Source: Cynocephalus volans (lineage: Eukaryota > Chordata > Mammalia > Dermoptera > Cynocephalidae). Taken from it: a stretch of 64,000 bases of DNA. The notes under the pieces are model-generated. The model did no database searches. It saw only the letters and a program-made list of their open reading frames with translations, and was not told the origin of the DNA. The stretch lies in the NCBI RefSeq assembly GCF_027409185.1, contig NC_084463.1, positions 50,214,907 through 50,278,906 of the forward strand, given 5' to 3'. Below are positions 47,891 through 60,322 of this stretch, in pieces. Each line of letters opens with the position of its first letter. Positions within the stretch are counted from its first letter, which is position 1. The position numbers were made by a program, and so were the translations under genes.

Positions 47891-48590
47891 AGCACATGCT
47901 TCACACAATGGCATGCTTGTTATCTGCTGTGCAAACTTTTTACCCTGTTGTCTGGTGATTTCTCTGTCCATTTCACAGTCCACCTTACTTTCAAGCAAGA
48001 GAAGTTCTGCATTTTCTGAAGCATACTTATCAATCATGTTCATCCATTTTGGCAAATCATCAAATGTTTCCTTTGTGATATCACGTACTAATTGATCCCC
48101 TTAGCACTGCTGTAATAAGCTGAAGTAGTGCTGTTGAATCTCTCCTGACCCTCTGTGTTCCAGATCTGTAATCTAATTTTCTTTCCTCTTAGCTCTACAG
48201 TTTTGATTTTAAAGTCAACACCCATGGTGGACTTGCAGGCTTCGCAGAAGGCCTCGCAGAAGGTATCATCGCTGAAGCGTTCCAGCAGGCTGGTCTTGCC
48301 CATGCCGGGAGCCCGTGATGATGATCTGCAGCTTGAAGTCAGCCTGCCTGGGGGCCTGCTTCCTCAGGCGGTCCTGGCCACCCAACAGCTCCGGGAAGCT
48401 CGCGCCCAGGCCACCGCCACCCCTGATCCCCTCCCTTGAGCAGCCCCGGCGTCCCACGGGCTCCAAGCTACAGCTGTGCCACCTGCTGGCTCCCCGCGCC
48501 CTCATCACTGCCACCACTGCCCGGAGAGGAGGAAGGTAAGCAACTGCTCCGCAGCAGCTGCAGCAGCATCCCGGACGAGGAGGGGCAAGA
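47891..48590 (-). pseudogene. RAB12: RAB12 processed pseudogene, 3'-truncated
   Basis: RAB12 is a small GTPase of membrane traffic. The minus strand, without introns, gives the glycine-rich N-tail, [14 protein letters not shown], then after a frameshift [17 protein letters not shown] and [20 protein letters not shown]. After that come [20 protein letters not shown], a further shift, [20 protein letters not shown] and [17 protein letters not shown]. Damage is clear: the frameshift breaks the P-loop, a 12-bp duplication gives CEAFCEAC where one CEAC is expected, WDTAGQ has become WNTEGQ, the NKLD site reads SKVD, and a stop follows AKGIN. Similarity stops after LCEA near 47891. It lies in the presumed KRAB intron, antisense to it. 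Confidence 0.9.
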
Positions 48591-48599
48591 AGCTCAGGC

Positions 48600-51560
48600 C
48601 TTAATTCATCTTTAAAGGCTTAGTAGGCTTCTGCAGTAAAGCCATCTGGTCCTAGGCCTTTCTAGAGACTGCTAATTACTGCTTCAGTTTTGTTGCTTGT
48701 TATTGGACTGTTTCGGTTTTCTGCGTCATCTTGGTTCAGTCTTTGGTAGTTTGTGTGTGTCCAGAAATTTATCCTTTTTCTCTAGGTTTTCAGTTTTGTT
48801 GGTGTATGGCTGTTATAGTCTCTAATGATTCTTTGTGTTTCTTTGGTATCAGTTGTAATTTTTCCTTTTTCTTTTCTAATTTTTGAGTCTTCTTTTTTTT
48901 AGGTAGCCTAGCTAGTAGTTTGTTTTATCTTTTCAAAAATCCAAAGTTTTGTTTCATTGATCTTTCATATTGTTTTTTGGGCTTCTGTTTAATTTAGTTT
49001 TGCTCTGATTTTAATTGTTTTTTTCCATCAACTACCTGGGGATTGGATTGTTCTTGTTTTTCTAGTTCTTTGAGATGTAGTGTTAAGTTTACAACAATAA
49101 ACAACCTGTCTCTCAACAGGATCCCACAGGTTTTGGTATGATGTGTCTTTATTTTCATTGGTTTCAAGAAATTTTTTGATTTCCTGTTTAATTTCTCCTT
49201 GTACCGTACTTCGTTCAGGAGCATGTTGTTTAATTTCCATGTATGCTTTCCAGAGTTTCACTTGTTATTGATTTCTCATTTCAATCTGTTGTGGTCTGAG
49301 TAGTTACTTCAGATAATTTCAGTTTTTGAAAGTCTGTGGAGACTTGATTTGTGACTGAACATGGGGTCTATTCTGAAGGATGTTCAAATGTGCTGAGAAG
49401 AATGTATATTCTGTGCTTGTTGGATGAAGTGTTCTGTAGATATCTGCCAATCCAACTGGTCTACAGTGTGTTTTAAATCTTGCGTTGCTCCACTGCTTTT
49501 TTTGCCTAGGTGATCTGTTCAGTGTTGAGAGAGGGTTGTTCAAGTCCTCCGCCATTATCGTGTTTGGGTTTATCTCTTTCATTAGGTCTAATGTGGGTAC
49601 TCTGATATTGGGTGCATATATTTGTGATTTGTATGTCTTCTTGCTGGATACATCCCTATAATTAAATACTAGCTTTCTTTGTTTCTTTGATGGCTTTTGG
49701 TTTAAATAGTTTTATCCAATATAAGAGAAGATATTCTTGCTCGTTTTTGGCTTGTATTTGCATAGCACAACTTTTGCCATCCTTCCACTCTTAGTCTGTG
49801 TGTGTCTTTACAGGTGTGGTGAGTCTTTTCAAGTATATGTTGGATCTAGCTTTTTAATCCAGTCAGTCAGCCAGTCTGTGTTTTTTGAGTGGGGAATTGA
49901 ATACATTTGCATTGAGAGTTATTATTGAAAGGTATTGAGTTAGTCCTGGCATTTAATTGAGTTTTGTTTGAATGTTGTTCTAGATATCTTTTGTTCCTTC
50001 CCTTTTTATTATTTGTCTTCTGTGTGTGTGGGTTTTTTGTGGTGGTTAAATAAAGTTTCCCTTTTTCATTTGCATTTTTGTTCTACCAGTGGATTTTGTT
50101 CTTGTGTACTCATGGTAGTGATTATTGTTTTTTGAATTGTAGATGAAGTATACTCCCTTGAGGATTTCTTTCTGTAGGGCTGGTTGTGTGGTGGTGAACT
50201 CTTGCAGTTTTTGCTTGGGAAATATAGTACTACTTCCTCGTTTCTGAAGGATCGCCTTGCTGGGTATAAGTGTTCTTGGTGGCAGTTTTTTTTTTCTTTT
50301 AGTATTTTTAATATATCATCCCATTCTCTTCTGACCTTTAGGGTTTCTTATGAGAAGCCTGCTGTTAGTCTGATGGAGGCTCCCTTATAGGTGACTTGAT
50401 GCTCTTCTCTTGCTGCTTTTAAGATTCTCTTTGTTTTTGAGCTTTGCCAGTTTGACTGTAATGTGTCTCGAGGACCTTTTTGGATTGAATCTGTTTTGGG
50501 ATCTTTGAGCCTCCTGGATGTGAAGGGTCCATTTCTCTCCCTATACCTGGGGAGTTTTCCACTACTTTTTCATCGATTATGTTTTTAATTCTTTTTATTT
50601 GTTTCTCTTTCCTTCTGGAACATCCATGATTCAGATGTTTGTGCACTTTGGGTTGTCTGCTAGCTCTTAGATTTTCTTCATTTTTGAAATTCTTTTATTT
50701 TTTTGCCCAGCAGGGTTATTTTGAGAAGACCATCTTGAAGATCAGAAATGCTTCTTTCTGTTTGTTCTAGCCTGCCATTTAAATTTGCAATTATGTTTTT
50801 TCTTTTATCAAATGAACCTTCAGCTCCATGAACCTCAGCTAAACTCTTTTTTAGAATGTTAATCTCTTTATATGTTTTGTTTTTCAGACCCTGGATACTT
50901 TTTCTCATTTTGTTGTGCTGAGTCTTCTTGTGTGTCATTGAGTTGCCTTAAGACTTGCTCAGAATTCCTTTCCAGTCATTTCAGGGGTTTCCTGTTCTGT
51001 AGGATCTGGCATTTGAGAATTACTTATTCCTTTCTAGTGTCTTCTTTTCTTTCCTTTTTTTCTTAAAACATACTTTTAGTCTCTCACCTTGATTTCTGCT
51101 CATCTGATAGATCACTTGCTTCTTTTATTACTCTGGAGTCTGGAGTGGACTTTGAGGAGAAAGACTGACTCTTCCTTTTCCAGGCAGCTCTGGTGACTCT
51201 TCTCTGTGTCAGTGCAGTTGGATATGTGGTGGGCCCCCTTGCATGGTGGTCATGGCTGCTCTGTGGTGGCAAGCTGTCCTTGTTGAGGTACAATCTGTGG
51301 TGCCTGCTGTTGTGGTGCATGTCCGTGGAAGTGGTTTGTGTCTTCTCTGTCCCTGTGGCAAAGCTCCTCCTGCTGTCTGCATGGGCAGGAGTGGGGTTGG
51401 TTGTGCCTGGGCATTTCCCTGCTTTTGGCCTCCCTGTCATGGCACCTGTGCTTTTCCTGCCTCCTACATGGGTGGGGATGGAGTTCCTCCCTTCCTCTTG
51501 AGAGTGGTGGTTATTTATTGATTTTCCAAATTTCAGTATGCACATCTAGAACCCTGATTT
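48600..51560 (-). mobile_element. LINE-1 copy G: 5' part, ORF1 and ORF2 up to early RT
   Basis: The minus strand runs from an ORF1 N-terminal region at 51545 (AAWKRKSQSFSSKSTPDSRV) through the coiled coil at 50938-50678 (RLEQTERSISDLQDGLLKIT) and the ORF1 C-part at 50646-50419. Endonuclease parts follow at 49582-49319 (NTIMAEDLNNPLSTLNRSPR), then ORF2 to the SPGPDGF region near 48640. It is 3'-truncated at the junction with the RAB12 copy. Multiple stops. Confidence 0.85.
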
Positions 51561-51714
51561 GGAGGCCTTGTCTAGCTCGGGATCCCAGGATCTTCTTTCA
51601 GACATACGACATTCATTCAGTTAATATTCACAGGTGCTGTTCTACTGTCTTTGCCTGCACATCTGCAGGGACCCTCAATGATTCATCTATCACCCATGGA
51701 AAGAGTGAATCGTT

Positions 51715-51840
51715 TACCAGCTGCTGGAGTGTCCTGCATCATCTGTGCAGATCTGCGAATACCTGCAGGTCACAGATGCTGTGTGCAGCCACCTGGGCCT
51801 CCCATAGCAGAGGAGGATATGAAGGTGTGGTAAAAGAGTT
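51715..51840 (-). other. Possible KRAB zinc-finger 5'UTR exon-like sequence, opposite to the KRAB exons
   Basis: On the minus strand cctctgctatgggaggccca, then ctgtgacctgcaggtatt (complement of 51758-51775) and gatgcaggacactccag resemble, from memory, the conserved first-exon sequence of many KRAB-ZNF transcripts. It faces away from the KRAB-A exon 1 kb downstream. It may mark an inversion, a second gene, or be LINE-1 5'UTR sequence with chance likeness. Confidence 0.3.
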
Positions 51841-52054
51841 AAGAATATTTTTAAATTTTACTTACACAAAAGTTTTCTGATTTATCATGTTTGGTGCCTC
51901 TATAATTACCATTTGTATGTATGTGCATGCATAATATGTAAAAGTTGTTTGATTAGTTCTGTGTTGCTGATTTCTTAACTTATTTCTATTATTCTTCTCA
52001 GTTTTGAAATCTACTCTGAACATTCATTTAAGGTCACCTTGCATATGGGCCTGA

Positions 52055-52130
52055 GATAATTCTAGGACATATTAACTGGGTTTAAACCCTGGCTCTACCA
52101 TTTACTGGAAATTTGACAAAATATTCTCAT
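52055..52130 (+). mobile_element. MIR remnant
   Basis: gggtttaaaccctggctcta with ccatttactggaaatttgac is the MIR core. Confidence 0.65.
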
Positions 52131-52334
52131 AAAAAAGCAAGATTTATGTATTTGCTCTCACAGGTTATTTATGTGGTTTTATGCATTAATATATTTTTTA
52201 AAACTGCTAGAATGACATCCTGTGTATAGTGTTCAAAAAGAAGTGGTGTTGCTATTCTTAATATTATATTAGAGCCTGTATGTCACATGCAATCCATTCA
52301 GTTCAAAGTCATCCAGGAATCCTTTCCTCGGTAT

Positions 52335-52505
52335 TCTACCTCTGTGCTACTCAAAAGTGTGGCATTTGGGCCAACGGCATTGGCATCACTTGAACTTGTT
52401 AGAAATGCTGACACTCAGGACCAACCCAAGACATCTTTAGATCAGACTTTGCTTTTAATAAGATTTCCAGTTCATTGTTGCACACATTAAATTTTGAGAA
52501 GTATG
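52335..52505 (+). mobile_element. MER5A-like hAT element
   Basis: tactcaaaagtgtggcattt, ggcatcacttgaacttgtta, gaaatgctgacactcag and cacattaaattttgagaagt follow the MER5A layout, including the terminal inverted parts. Confidence 0.8.
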
Positions 52506-52854
52506 CTTGTTACTCCCCATGACTGTTTTTCTTCTAAGAAATATACATGACTTATCCTAAGTGATATAAATATGGAACTCCAAAATGTATATTCCTATAT
52601 TGATGCTTTAATTTTATACTTTATATCTCAAAAGCATAGTGTCTACACTGGTTATGTAAATCTTATGTCATTCTTTTTGCACAGTTAGGAAATACATTAG
52701 AGAATATGACGATGTTGACAAGTATCTTATTGGATAATTCAGGTCACTTATATGAGTCAGGACATGTTTTCCTAACTCTGTAATTTTATCTTGGGTCAAA
52801 TGAAGAACTCCGCCCATGATTGTTATGTTATTTATTTATTTATTTTTATTTTAG

Positions 52855-53142
<288 letters not shown>

Positions 53143-53482
53143 TGATGTTTCATCTTGACGTTAGTCTTCCCTTTCTTAGGGTGATCCTTAGCCTTCACTC
53201 TAATTTATTAACAATTCTAGATATTCAGTGGCATATAATATTGTCGCCCACACCTTAAAATACATTTCCCCCCTTTGTATTTGATTCAGTAGTAATTGGA
53301 AGTGGAGGTCAAGATCCACAAATTTGTAATGCTTTCAAAATATTCTAATGGGTGTGCCAGGAAAGTATTTTGGGATATCGTTTTGTACAGTTTTCCAGAG
53401 TGTTCTGTGTTCTCCACTGAGCACAGAATTAGATGGATTAAAAAAATTTCATGAAGTCATGTGACTTTTTCTGATAAAACAG

Positions 53483-53578
53483 GCCTTCCTGTCTTTAAGC
53501 TGTACCTGGCCATCTTTTTGGAACAGAGGAAAGAATCCAGGAATATGTAGAGAGAAATGACCGTCGCCAAACACCCAG
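53483..53578 (+). pseudogene. KRAB-B exon with an in-frame stop
   Basis: The acceptor (ctgataaaacag) ends at 53482 and a donor (cag|gtaggt) follows 53578. The length of 96 nt is normal for a KRAB-B exon, and the intron before it is 501 bp. Spliced in phase with the A box it reads GLPVFKLYLAIFLEQRKESR, then NM, a TAG at 53548-53550, then REMTVAKHP. The sequence before and after the stop follows the KRAB-B pattern (FLEQ-KEP-N-R-E-VAKHP). The stop would give a short protein of about 65 residues with only the A box and part of the B box, or else the gene is dead. Confidence 0.8.
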
Positions 53579-54394
53579 GTAGGTGAGTGTACGTGAGCAG
53601 ATAACACAGGTCAGGACACGTCCAAAGGTCAAAGAAGAAACCAGACTTTAAAGTGGGAATTGGGAAGATCTGCTCCAGTGAAAATAATTTTGGGGGAGCC
53701 TTGGTTTATTTCTCTTGTTTTCACAGAGGTACATTTTCTATTTAGTGCTCTTAAGTTTTTCTGATCATTTTTCTTCCCCTTCAATTATCTTTTTTCAAAT
53801 TAATAGTGAGAGCTAAAGCTTTCTTTAGGGTCTCACAATCTGACTGCTCTTCCATTGATAAAGGAGACCTGGGTTAATCTGGGCATTTGTCTGAGGGACC
53901 TCTATGTTAAGTCATTTTAAGTTTTGTTTGTTTGTTTCAAGTCAGAAGTGTGTGACAGGTGTGGTGAAACATACTGGGATTTAGTTCAAAAATCCTAGAA
54001 ACAGTGTAGACAGATGTCACATATTTCCAATCCCATGAAGTTTTCAAAGGCAACTGTATAGAAATTCAGACTCAGTAATTTCATCTGAGCACAAAGCATC
54101 TCCCTAACTAGAGGAAAATCTAACCCTGTATTTCACCTCTAAATTTTCTTTTTTTTCTAGACTAAAATAAGAGAGGAATTTAAACAAATTTTGCAACTGT
54201 GAAGTGGTGTAGTGCATTTCTTACTGTAGAGAATTCTTAACTAGTGTCCATGGGAGCTTAGAACATTGGCTAGTATGTAGTAAAGTTCTGAGTGTTGCTT
54301 TACATCTTATCAGTGTATAATTTTGTCTGATTTAGTATGAAGCTTACTGAGAATGTGTCCTCTGTTCGTTCTTGCTTTTTTGCCCCCTCCTCCG
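53579..54394. other. No exon seen
   Basis: AT-rich sequence after the KRAB-B donor. No C2H2 zinc-finger motif is visible here or further downstream in the window. Confidence 0.5.
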
Positions 54395-54900
54395 TTTCTT
54401 CTTCAGTTCCCCCCCTTTTTTTGTGACGTGGAATTTTTACAAATATAAATTGCATATGTTAAAGCTGTACATTGTGATGAGTTGGTATAAGTATACATTG
54501 TGTAATGACCAACATAACCATGTTAACTAACACAGTCATCGGCTCACAGTTGCCATATTTTTTTGTGGTGGAAACACAATGTGCTCTCTTAAAAAATTCC
54601 AAGTGTACAATACATAGTTAACTATAGTCCCAATGTTTACATTAGTTCCCCCAAATTTACCTTGTAACTGAAAGGTTATAGCCTTTGATCAACGTCTTTC
54701 CATCTCACTACCCCTGGCTGTCAGCACCCACCATTGTGTTTTAACTCTACCTTTTTTTTATTAGATTTTACATGTAACTTATATCAAAATATTTGTATTT
54801 TTCCTGTCTTATTTCAGATACCATAATGTCCTATCAGGTTCATCCATGATGTCACAAGTGGGAGGGTTGCCTTTTTCTTTATGGTTGAATACTATGTATA

Positions 54901-54982
54901 TGAAGGTACTTTAAAAAGTTAATGGCAAGAGTCAAATTATCTTTTCATTTTATTTTTCCAAGAACTTCTTGAGGTACCCTCA
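54901..54982. mobile_element. Mariner-like MITE, 82 bp, inside LINE-1 copy H
   Basis: Termini tgaaggtactttaaaaagtt and its near complement (acttcttgaggtaccctca) flank a short AT core. TA dinucleotides at 54899-54900 and 54983-54984 form the target duplication. Related to the copy at 27164-27234. Confidence 0.65.
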
Positions 54983-55575
54983 TATATACCACATGTTACT
55001 TATCCACTCTTCTGTCAATGGACCTTTAGGTTGTTTTTATATCTTGGCTATTGTGAATAATGTGCTATGAACAAGGGGGTACAGAAATTTCTTTGACATA
55101 CTAGTTCTATTTTTTTTGTGTGTATACCCAGGTGTGGAATTGAATTGATTGCAAGGTAGTTCAATTTTTAATTTTTGGAGACACCTCCATATTGTTTTCA
55201 TATAGATTGGATCAGTTTACATCCCTATCAAAAGTGTAGGAAAGTTTCTTTTTTTCGCACACCCTCAACATTTGTTATCTTGACTTTTTGATAAAAGCTA
55301 TCTTAAGGGTGTGAGGTGATATCTCACTGTGGTTTGATTTGCATTTCCCTGATGGTTAGTGATGCCAAGCAGCACCTTTTCATAAACCTCTTTGCTACTT
55401 TTACATCTTCTGTAGAGAAATATATATTTAGGTCCTTTACATATTTTTCAATTAGATTTACTACTTTCTTTTTTTCACTCTTAAGTTTTGTTAGATCATT
55501 ATTACTTAGCAGGTATATTTTCTCCGAGTCCATTGGTTTCCTTTGTTGTACATAAACTGTTTAGCCTGATAAACT

Positions 55576-55578
<3 letters not shown>

Positions 55579-55642
<64 letters not shown>
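55579..55642. repeat. (GT)n microsatellite
   Basis: A long uninterrupted GT run within antisense LINE-1 sequence. Confidence 0.97.
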
Positions 55643-55643
<1 letters not shown>

Positions 55644-56828
55644 GTTTCTTCTTTGCTCTTTTTGATTGTGCTTTTGGTGTCATACCCCCCAAAATTATTG
55701 CCATGGTCAATGTCATGGAGATTCTCTCTGGCTTCTTGGAGTTTTACAGTTTCTGGTGTTATATTAAAGTGTTTAACTCATTTCGAGATAATTTTTGTAT
55801 GTCGTACAAGATAAGTGTTCAGTGTCTTTCCTTTGCTTGTGGATATCCACTTTTTCCAGAAATTTTTGTTGAGACTACACTTTCCGTTTTATATCTTGGT
55901 GGTTTGGTCAAAGATTAGTTGATCTATACTCATGGGTTTAATTGTGGTCTGTCCTGTTTCATTGGTCTGTGTGTCTGTTTTTATGCTGGTACCATCCTCT
56001 TCTGATTACCTTAGCGTTGTAATGTAGTTTGAAGTGAAGAAGTGTGACACCTCCAACTTAGTTGTTCTTTAAAATTACATTGGCTATCTGGGGTCATTTG
56101 TGATCCCATATGAATTTAGAATTTTATTGCTGTTTTTCTGAAAAGTGCCACTTGAATTTAGATGGATTCCTGTGGATCTATAGATCAGTTTCTTTAGTAT
56201 GAACATTTTATGGATATTATTAGTTTTGCATTTCATAAACAAGGAATGTCTTTCCATTTATTTGGGTCTACTTTAATTACTTCTGTCATATTTTACAGTT
56301 TTCAAGGAACAGATTTTTCACTTCCTGTGTTAAATTTACTCATAAATATTTTATAAGTTTTGATGCTCTTTTATATGGGATTGCTAATTTTTTTCTTGAA
56401 TAGTTCAATGTTAGTGTATAGAAATGCAACTGATTTTTTTATGTTGATTTTTGTGATCTGTAACTTTACTAAATGTTTATTAATTTTATGATTTTGTTTG
56501 CTGTAGTCTTTAAGGCTTTCCATATCTATAAAATCACATCATTAGCAAGCAGAAACAATTTTTATTCCTTTTGTATTTGAATTTTTTTTGTTTGTTCCTT
56601 TTTTTCATACCTAATTGTTGTAGCTCTATGTTCCAGTACTATGTTTATTGAAGTGATGAGAGTGGGCATACTTGTCTCATTCCTGAGAGTAGAGGAAAAA
56701 ATGTCAGCATTTTTCCACTGAGTGTTATGTTACATAAGTGCTTATTATGTATGGCCTCTGTGCGGAGATATATTTTTTTGTATGTGTATTGTTTAGAGAT
56801 TTTATTATGAATGCATGTTAAATTTTGT

Positions 56829-56972
56829 CAGATGATTTTTTTTTTTTTTTTCTTTTTGTGACCGGCCGCACCGAGCGCACCAGCCATCCCTATATAGGAT
56901 CTGAACCCGCGGCGGGAGTGCTGCAGCGCTCCCAGCGCCACACTCTCCTGAGTGCGCCACGGGGTCGGCCCT
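56829..56972 (-). mobile_element. CYN-type SINE
   Basis: Minus-strand start near 56972 (gggccgaccccgtggcgcac), then tRNA-like unit sequence with atcctatataggg-type and ggctggtgcgctcggtgcgg. The A tail is at the left. The flanks repeat tgtcagatg on both sides (about 56827 and 56975). It is GC-rich and looks young. Confidence 0.85.
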
Positions 56973-57830
56973 TGTCAGATGTTTTTAATGCATCCTTTGA
57001 GAGAGTGGTATGATCTTTGTTTTTCATAGTGAGATTGTGATATACCATTTTTATTGATTTGCATAGGTCGAGCCATCCTTTCATCCCAGGGATAAATTCC
57101 ACTTGATCATGTTAGAGGATCCTTTTCAGGACTTGATGAATTTGGTTTCTAGAGTTTTGTTGAGGATATTTACTGGTATCTTTATCAGGAATATTGCCTC
57201 ATAGTTTTTTTTTCTTGTAATGTCCTTACCTGGCTTCAGTACTAGGGTAATGTTGTCCTCATCAAGTGAGTGTGGAAGTGTTCACTCCTTTTCAATATTT
57301 TGGAAGAATTTGGAAAGAATTAGCATTATTTCCTCTTCTGATTCTTGGTAGAATTTACCCACAAAGTCATCCTTCCTTGGGCATTACTTTGTTGAGAGAT
57401 TTTTGATTATTGCTTCATCTTCTTACTAATTATTGATCTGCTCAGGTTTTTCAATTTTTTATGATTTAATCTTCATATGTTTTCCATTTTTAAAAGTTTA
57501 TCTATCTTTTCTCAGTTATATTATATTTGGCATACACCTGTTCATAGTGGTCCTTTATAATCCTTTGTATTTCTGTGGTATCACTTGTAATGTCTCCTCT
57601 TTAATTTGTAATTTTTTGAGCTCTCTCTCTTTTCTTAACCTTGGTTAACCTAGCCAAATCTTGCCAATTTTGTTGCCTTTAAAAAAAAAACAACTCAATT
57701 CTTAGTTTGATGTTTTCTGTTCTCTTTTGAGTTTCTATTTTATCCCTTTGCACTCTAATGTTCTTTCATTCACCATGCTAACAGTGGCATTATTTAATAG
57801 TTTATTTTCAAGTTTATAGTAGTCCATTCC

Positions 57831-58258
57831 TTTTGCTTAAAAGAATATACATAAAACTGGGTAATTTGTAAGAAAACAAAATTTATTGCTTACAGTTTTT
57901 GAGGCTGGGAAGTCCAAAGTCCATGGAACACATCTAGTGAGGTTCTTCTTTGGTGATGGCTTTGTAGCCATGCAGGAGTCTCAACATGGAAGAAAATGGT
58001 GGAGCAGAGAGAGACTCTCATGTGCTCTCCTTTTCAAGCCCTCAGGATCATACTCCTGACCATTATTAATCCATTCACTTCCACATGGTCCTACAGTCTA
58101 ATCATCTCTTCAAGGCCCCACCTTTCAGTTACCACAGTAGGATCTCCCACCCTCCACAGTTACAGTGGGGACCAAGTTTTCAACATTTGGAACTTTTGGG
58201 GATGCAGTTTAAGCTTCAGTGAGTTTGGGGTTGGACATTCAATACACAGTATTCTACT
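57831..58258 (-). mobile_element. MaLR (MST/THE1-like) LTR, first of a pair
   Basis: The plus strand reads acataaaactgggtaatttg, taagaaaacaaaatttattgc, then gaccattattaatccattca and the end near cagtttaagcttcagtgagt. This is an antisense MaLR LTR. A closely similar copy at 60323-60774 makes the pair. Confidence 0.8.
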
Positions 58259-58353
58259 CCTTGCCCCCCAAAACTCATGTTCTTTACCCATACAAATATA
58301 TTTATTTCATCCCCAAAGTCTTCACTTGTTTCAGCTCAAAAGACCCAAGTTCA

Positions 58354-58492
58354 GGGCCAAGTCCGTGGCGCACTCAGGAGAGTGCGGCACCGGGAGTGAA
58401 GCGACGCTCCCTCTGCGGGTTTGGATCCTATATAGGAATGGCCCGTGCACTCACTGGCTGAGTGCCGGTCACGAAAAAGATGAAAACAAACA
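58354..58492 (+). mobile_element. CYN-type SINE, young-looking, with perfect target duplication
   Basis: It begins gggccaagtccgtggcgcac, has two tRNA-like units and ends cggtcacgaaaaagatgaaa. The 16-bp flank aaaagacccaagttca is repeated exactly at 58338-58353 and 58493-58508. Confidence 0.9.
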
Positions 58493-58616
58493 AAAAGACC
58501 CAAGTTCAAAGTCCCATATGCAAAATCAGAATAAGTTATCTCCTTCCAAGATTCAGTTGTGGGACAAGCACAGGGTCAAAAAAGGAGAAATAGGCCAAAA
58601 GAAAAAGGTTTAGCAG

Positions 58617-59021
58617 GTCTCGATGGAGTTTGGATGTGTTGTCCCCTCCAACACTCATGGCAATTTGATCCCCAGTGTGGCACTGTTGGAAAGTGATTGA
58701 GTCTTGGGGGCAGATTCCTCATGAATGGATTAGTGCTCTCTTAGGTGGGGGGAGTAATGAGTGAGTTCTTGCCCTATTAGTTCTGCTATAGCTGGTTGTT
58801 CATAGGACTCTGGCACCTCCTTCCTGTTTCTTGCTTCCTCTCACCATGTGATCTGCTTGTACCTGCCAGCTGCCTGCCGCTTTCCACCACAAGTAGAAGG
58901 AGCCTGAGACCCATGCCAGATGCTATCCCAGAATCATAAGCCAAATAAATAAACCTCTTTTCCTTATGGATTATTGTCTTAGGTATTCTGTTATAGCAAC
59001 ACAAAATGGACTGATACAGGT
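58617..59021 (+). mobile_element. Solo MaLR (MST-like) LTR nested in the MaLR element
   Basis: It opens gatggagtttggatgtgttg and continues aatttgatccccagtgtggc, ggcagattcctcatgaatgg, and ends ggtattctgttatagcaaca with caaaatggactgatac. The flanking 5-mers (aggtc) agree. It lies in the opposite orientation to the host element. Confidence 0.75.
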
Positions 59022-60322
59022 CCCAAACAAGTCAGAATCCCAGAAGGGCAGGCACTAAGTCTCAAGCTGGTGAATCCTTTACCTTGACTGCATGTTTGTC
59101 CTCTGCGTGCTGTGCAGGGGTTGGGTCTCCAGGTCCTCAGGCACCTCTACTCCTATGGTTTTCCTGGTCTAAAGGCCATGTTTCAGCTCTCTCAGGCTGG
59201 CTTTGCTCGCTGGTAGCTTCACAGTTCTGGGGTCTCCATTGTGGTCCTGCTTCTACCTCTCCAGTAGGCATGGAGCTGGTGGGATTTCACTTCTGCCACT
59301 CTAACCTCACATTTCCACTCAGCATTGCTCTGGTGAAGGCTGACTGTGAATTTGCCCTGAGACAGATCTCTTCCTGGGTCACCAGCCTTCTCTGTGTCCT
59401 TTGAAATCAGGGTGCCTCCACCTTGGGAGCCTCCACTGCTCTGGCATATTCTGCCAGCCTGCAGAATTAACAGTGCATGGATGCCTTCAAGGCTTCAGGC
59501 TTGTATTTTCCAAAGCTGTGGGTCCACCCACACCTGGGACCAGTTTAGCCACAGCTGAAGTGGCCAAAGCCGCTGAAGTGCTGCTGTGGGGAGCAGCATC
59601 CTGAGGTGGCCCTGGCCAGTGAGCCTGCAGTGGGCACCTCAGGCCTGTTCCCCAAGACCATTCTGTCTCCTTAGGCCTCTGGGCCTGTAATGGAAAAGAT
59701 AAACCCTGAAATCCCTTCAGGATCTTTTTTCCCTTCTCTTGCTAATTCTTTTCTGTAATCCTCTCCTTAGCAAAAGGTCCCTGGTCTACACTCTTGCTTT
59801 TGTGGCTGGGCTGGAAGTATTCAAATTATTTGTGATATGCTTTCTTTTGAATTGTAAATTCTGGCTTTTCCTCATGCCTTTACTGCTGTAACTCAGCATA
59901 GATGGTTACAAGCAGCCATGTAGCCTCCTTGGAAATTTCTTTCATCAAGAACCCAGGGTCAGCAACTTTAAGTTCCACATTCCATAAAACTTGTGGGCAT
60001 GGACAGAATGCAGCCATGTTTCTTGCAAGTTCATAACAAGGGTGATCTTTGCCCTAGTTTCCAATAAACTACTTAGTTTGATTGAAACCTCCTCAGAATG
60101 GTCTTTACAGGACATATTTCTATAAGCACCATTTAACCAGTCTCTAAAATATTCCAAACTTTCCCTGGTTTTCTTGTCTTTTAAACTCACACCAGCATCT
60201 ACACTTTTTGTAGCCTGCTCCTTCAGATTCTTCCAGCCTTCTGCGCATTACCCATTTCCAAAGCTGCTGCTTCCACATTTTTGAGTATCTGTTATAAGCA
60301 ACACCCCATTCTTGGTACCAAT

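Larger units (their letters stand above)
54395..57830 (-). mobile_element. LINE-1 copy H, 3' half (split by a MaLR element)
   Basis: The plus strand reads the complement of a LINE-1 3'UTR (54420-54700), then the ORF2 C-terminus (55310-55540; ..MKRCCLASLTIREMQIKP on minus) and the RT region up to 57830. Sequence of the same ORF2 continues at 60775-61590, so the MaLR element between was inserted later. Inactive. Confidence 0.8.
58259..60322 (-). mobile_element. MaLR internal sequence, non-coding, minus strand
   Basis: The sequence between the paired LTRs matches the MaLR internal region by order and phrases (ttgccccccaaaactcatgt near 58261, taggcctctgggcctgtaat near 59672, agtatctgttataagcaaca near 60285). 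It is an old non-autonomous ERVL-related element with no open retroviral gene. It is interrupted by a SINE and by another LTR. Confidence 0.75.

Noticed and set aside
53935..54120. Possible zinc-finger exon start (VCDRCGETYWDL)
   Set aside because: One CxxC only, no histidine pair, no repeat of the motif, and stops follow at once.
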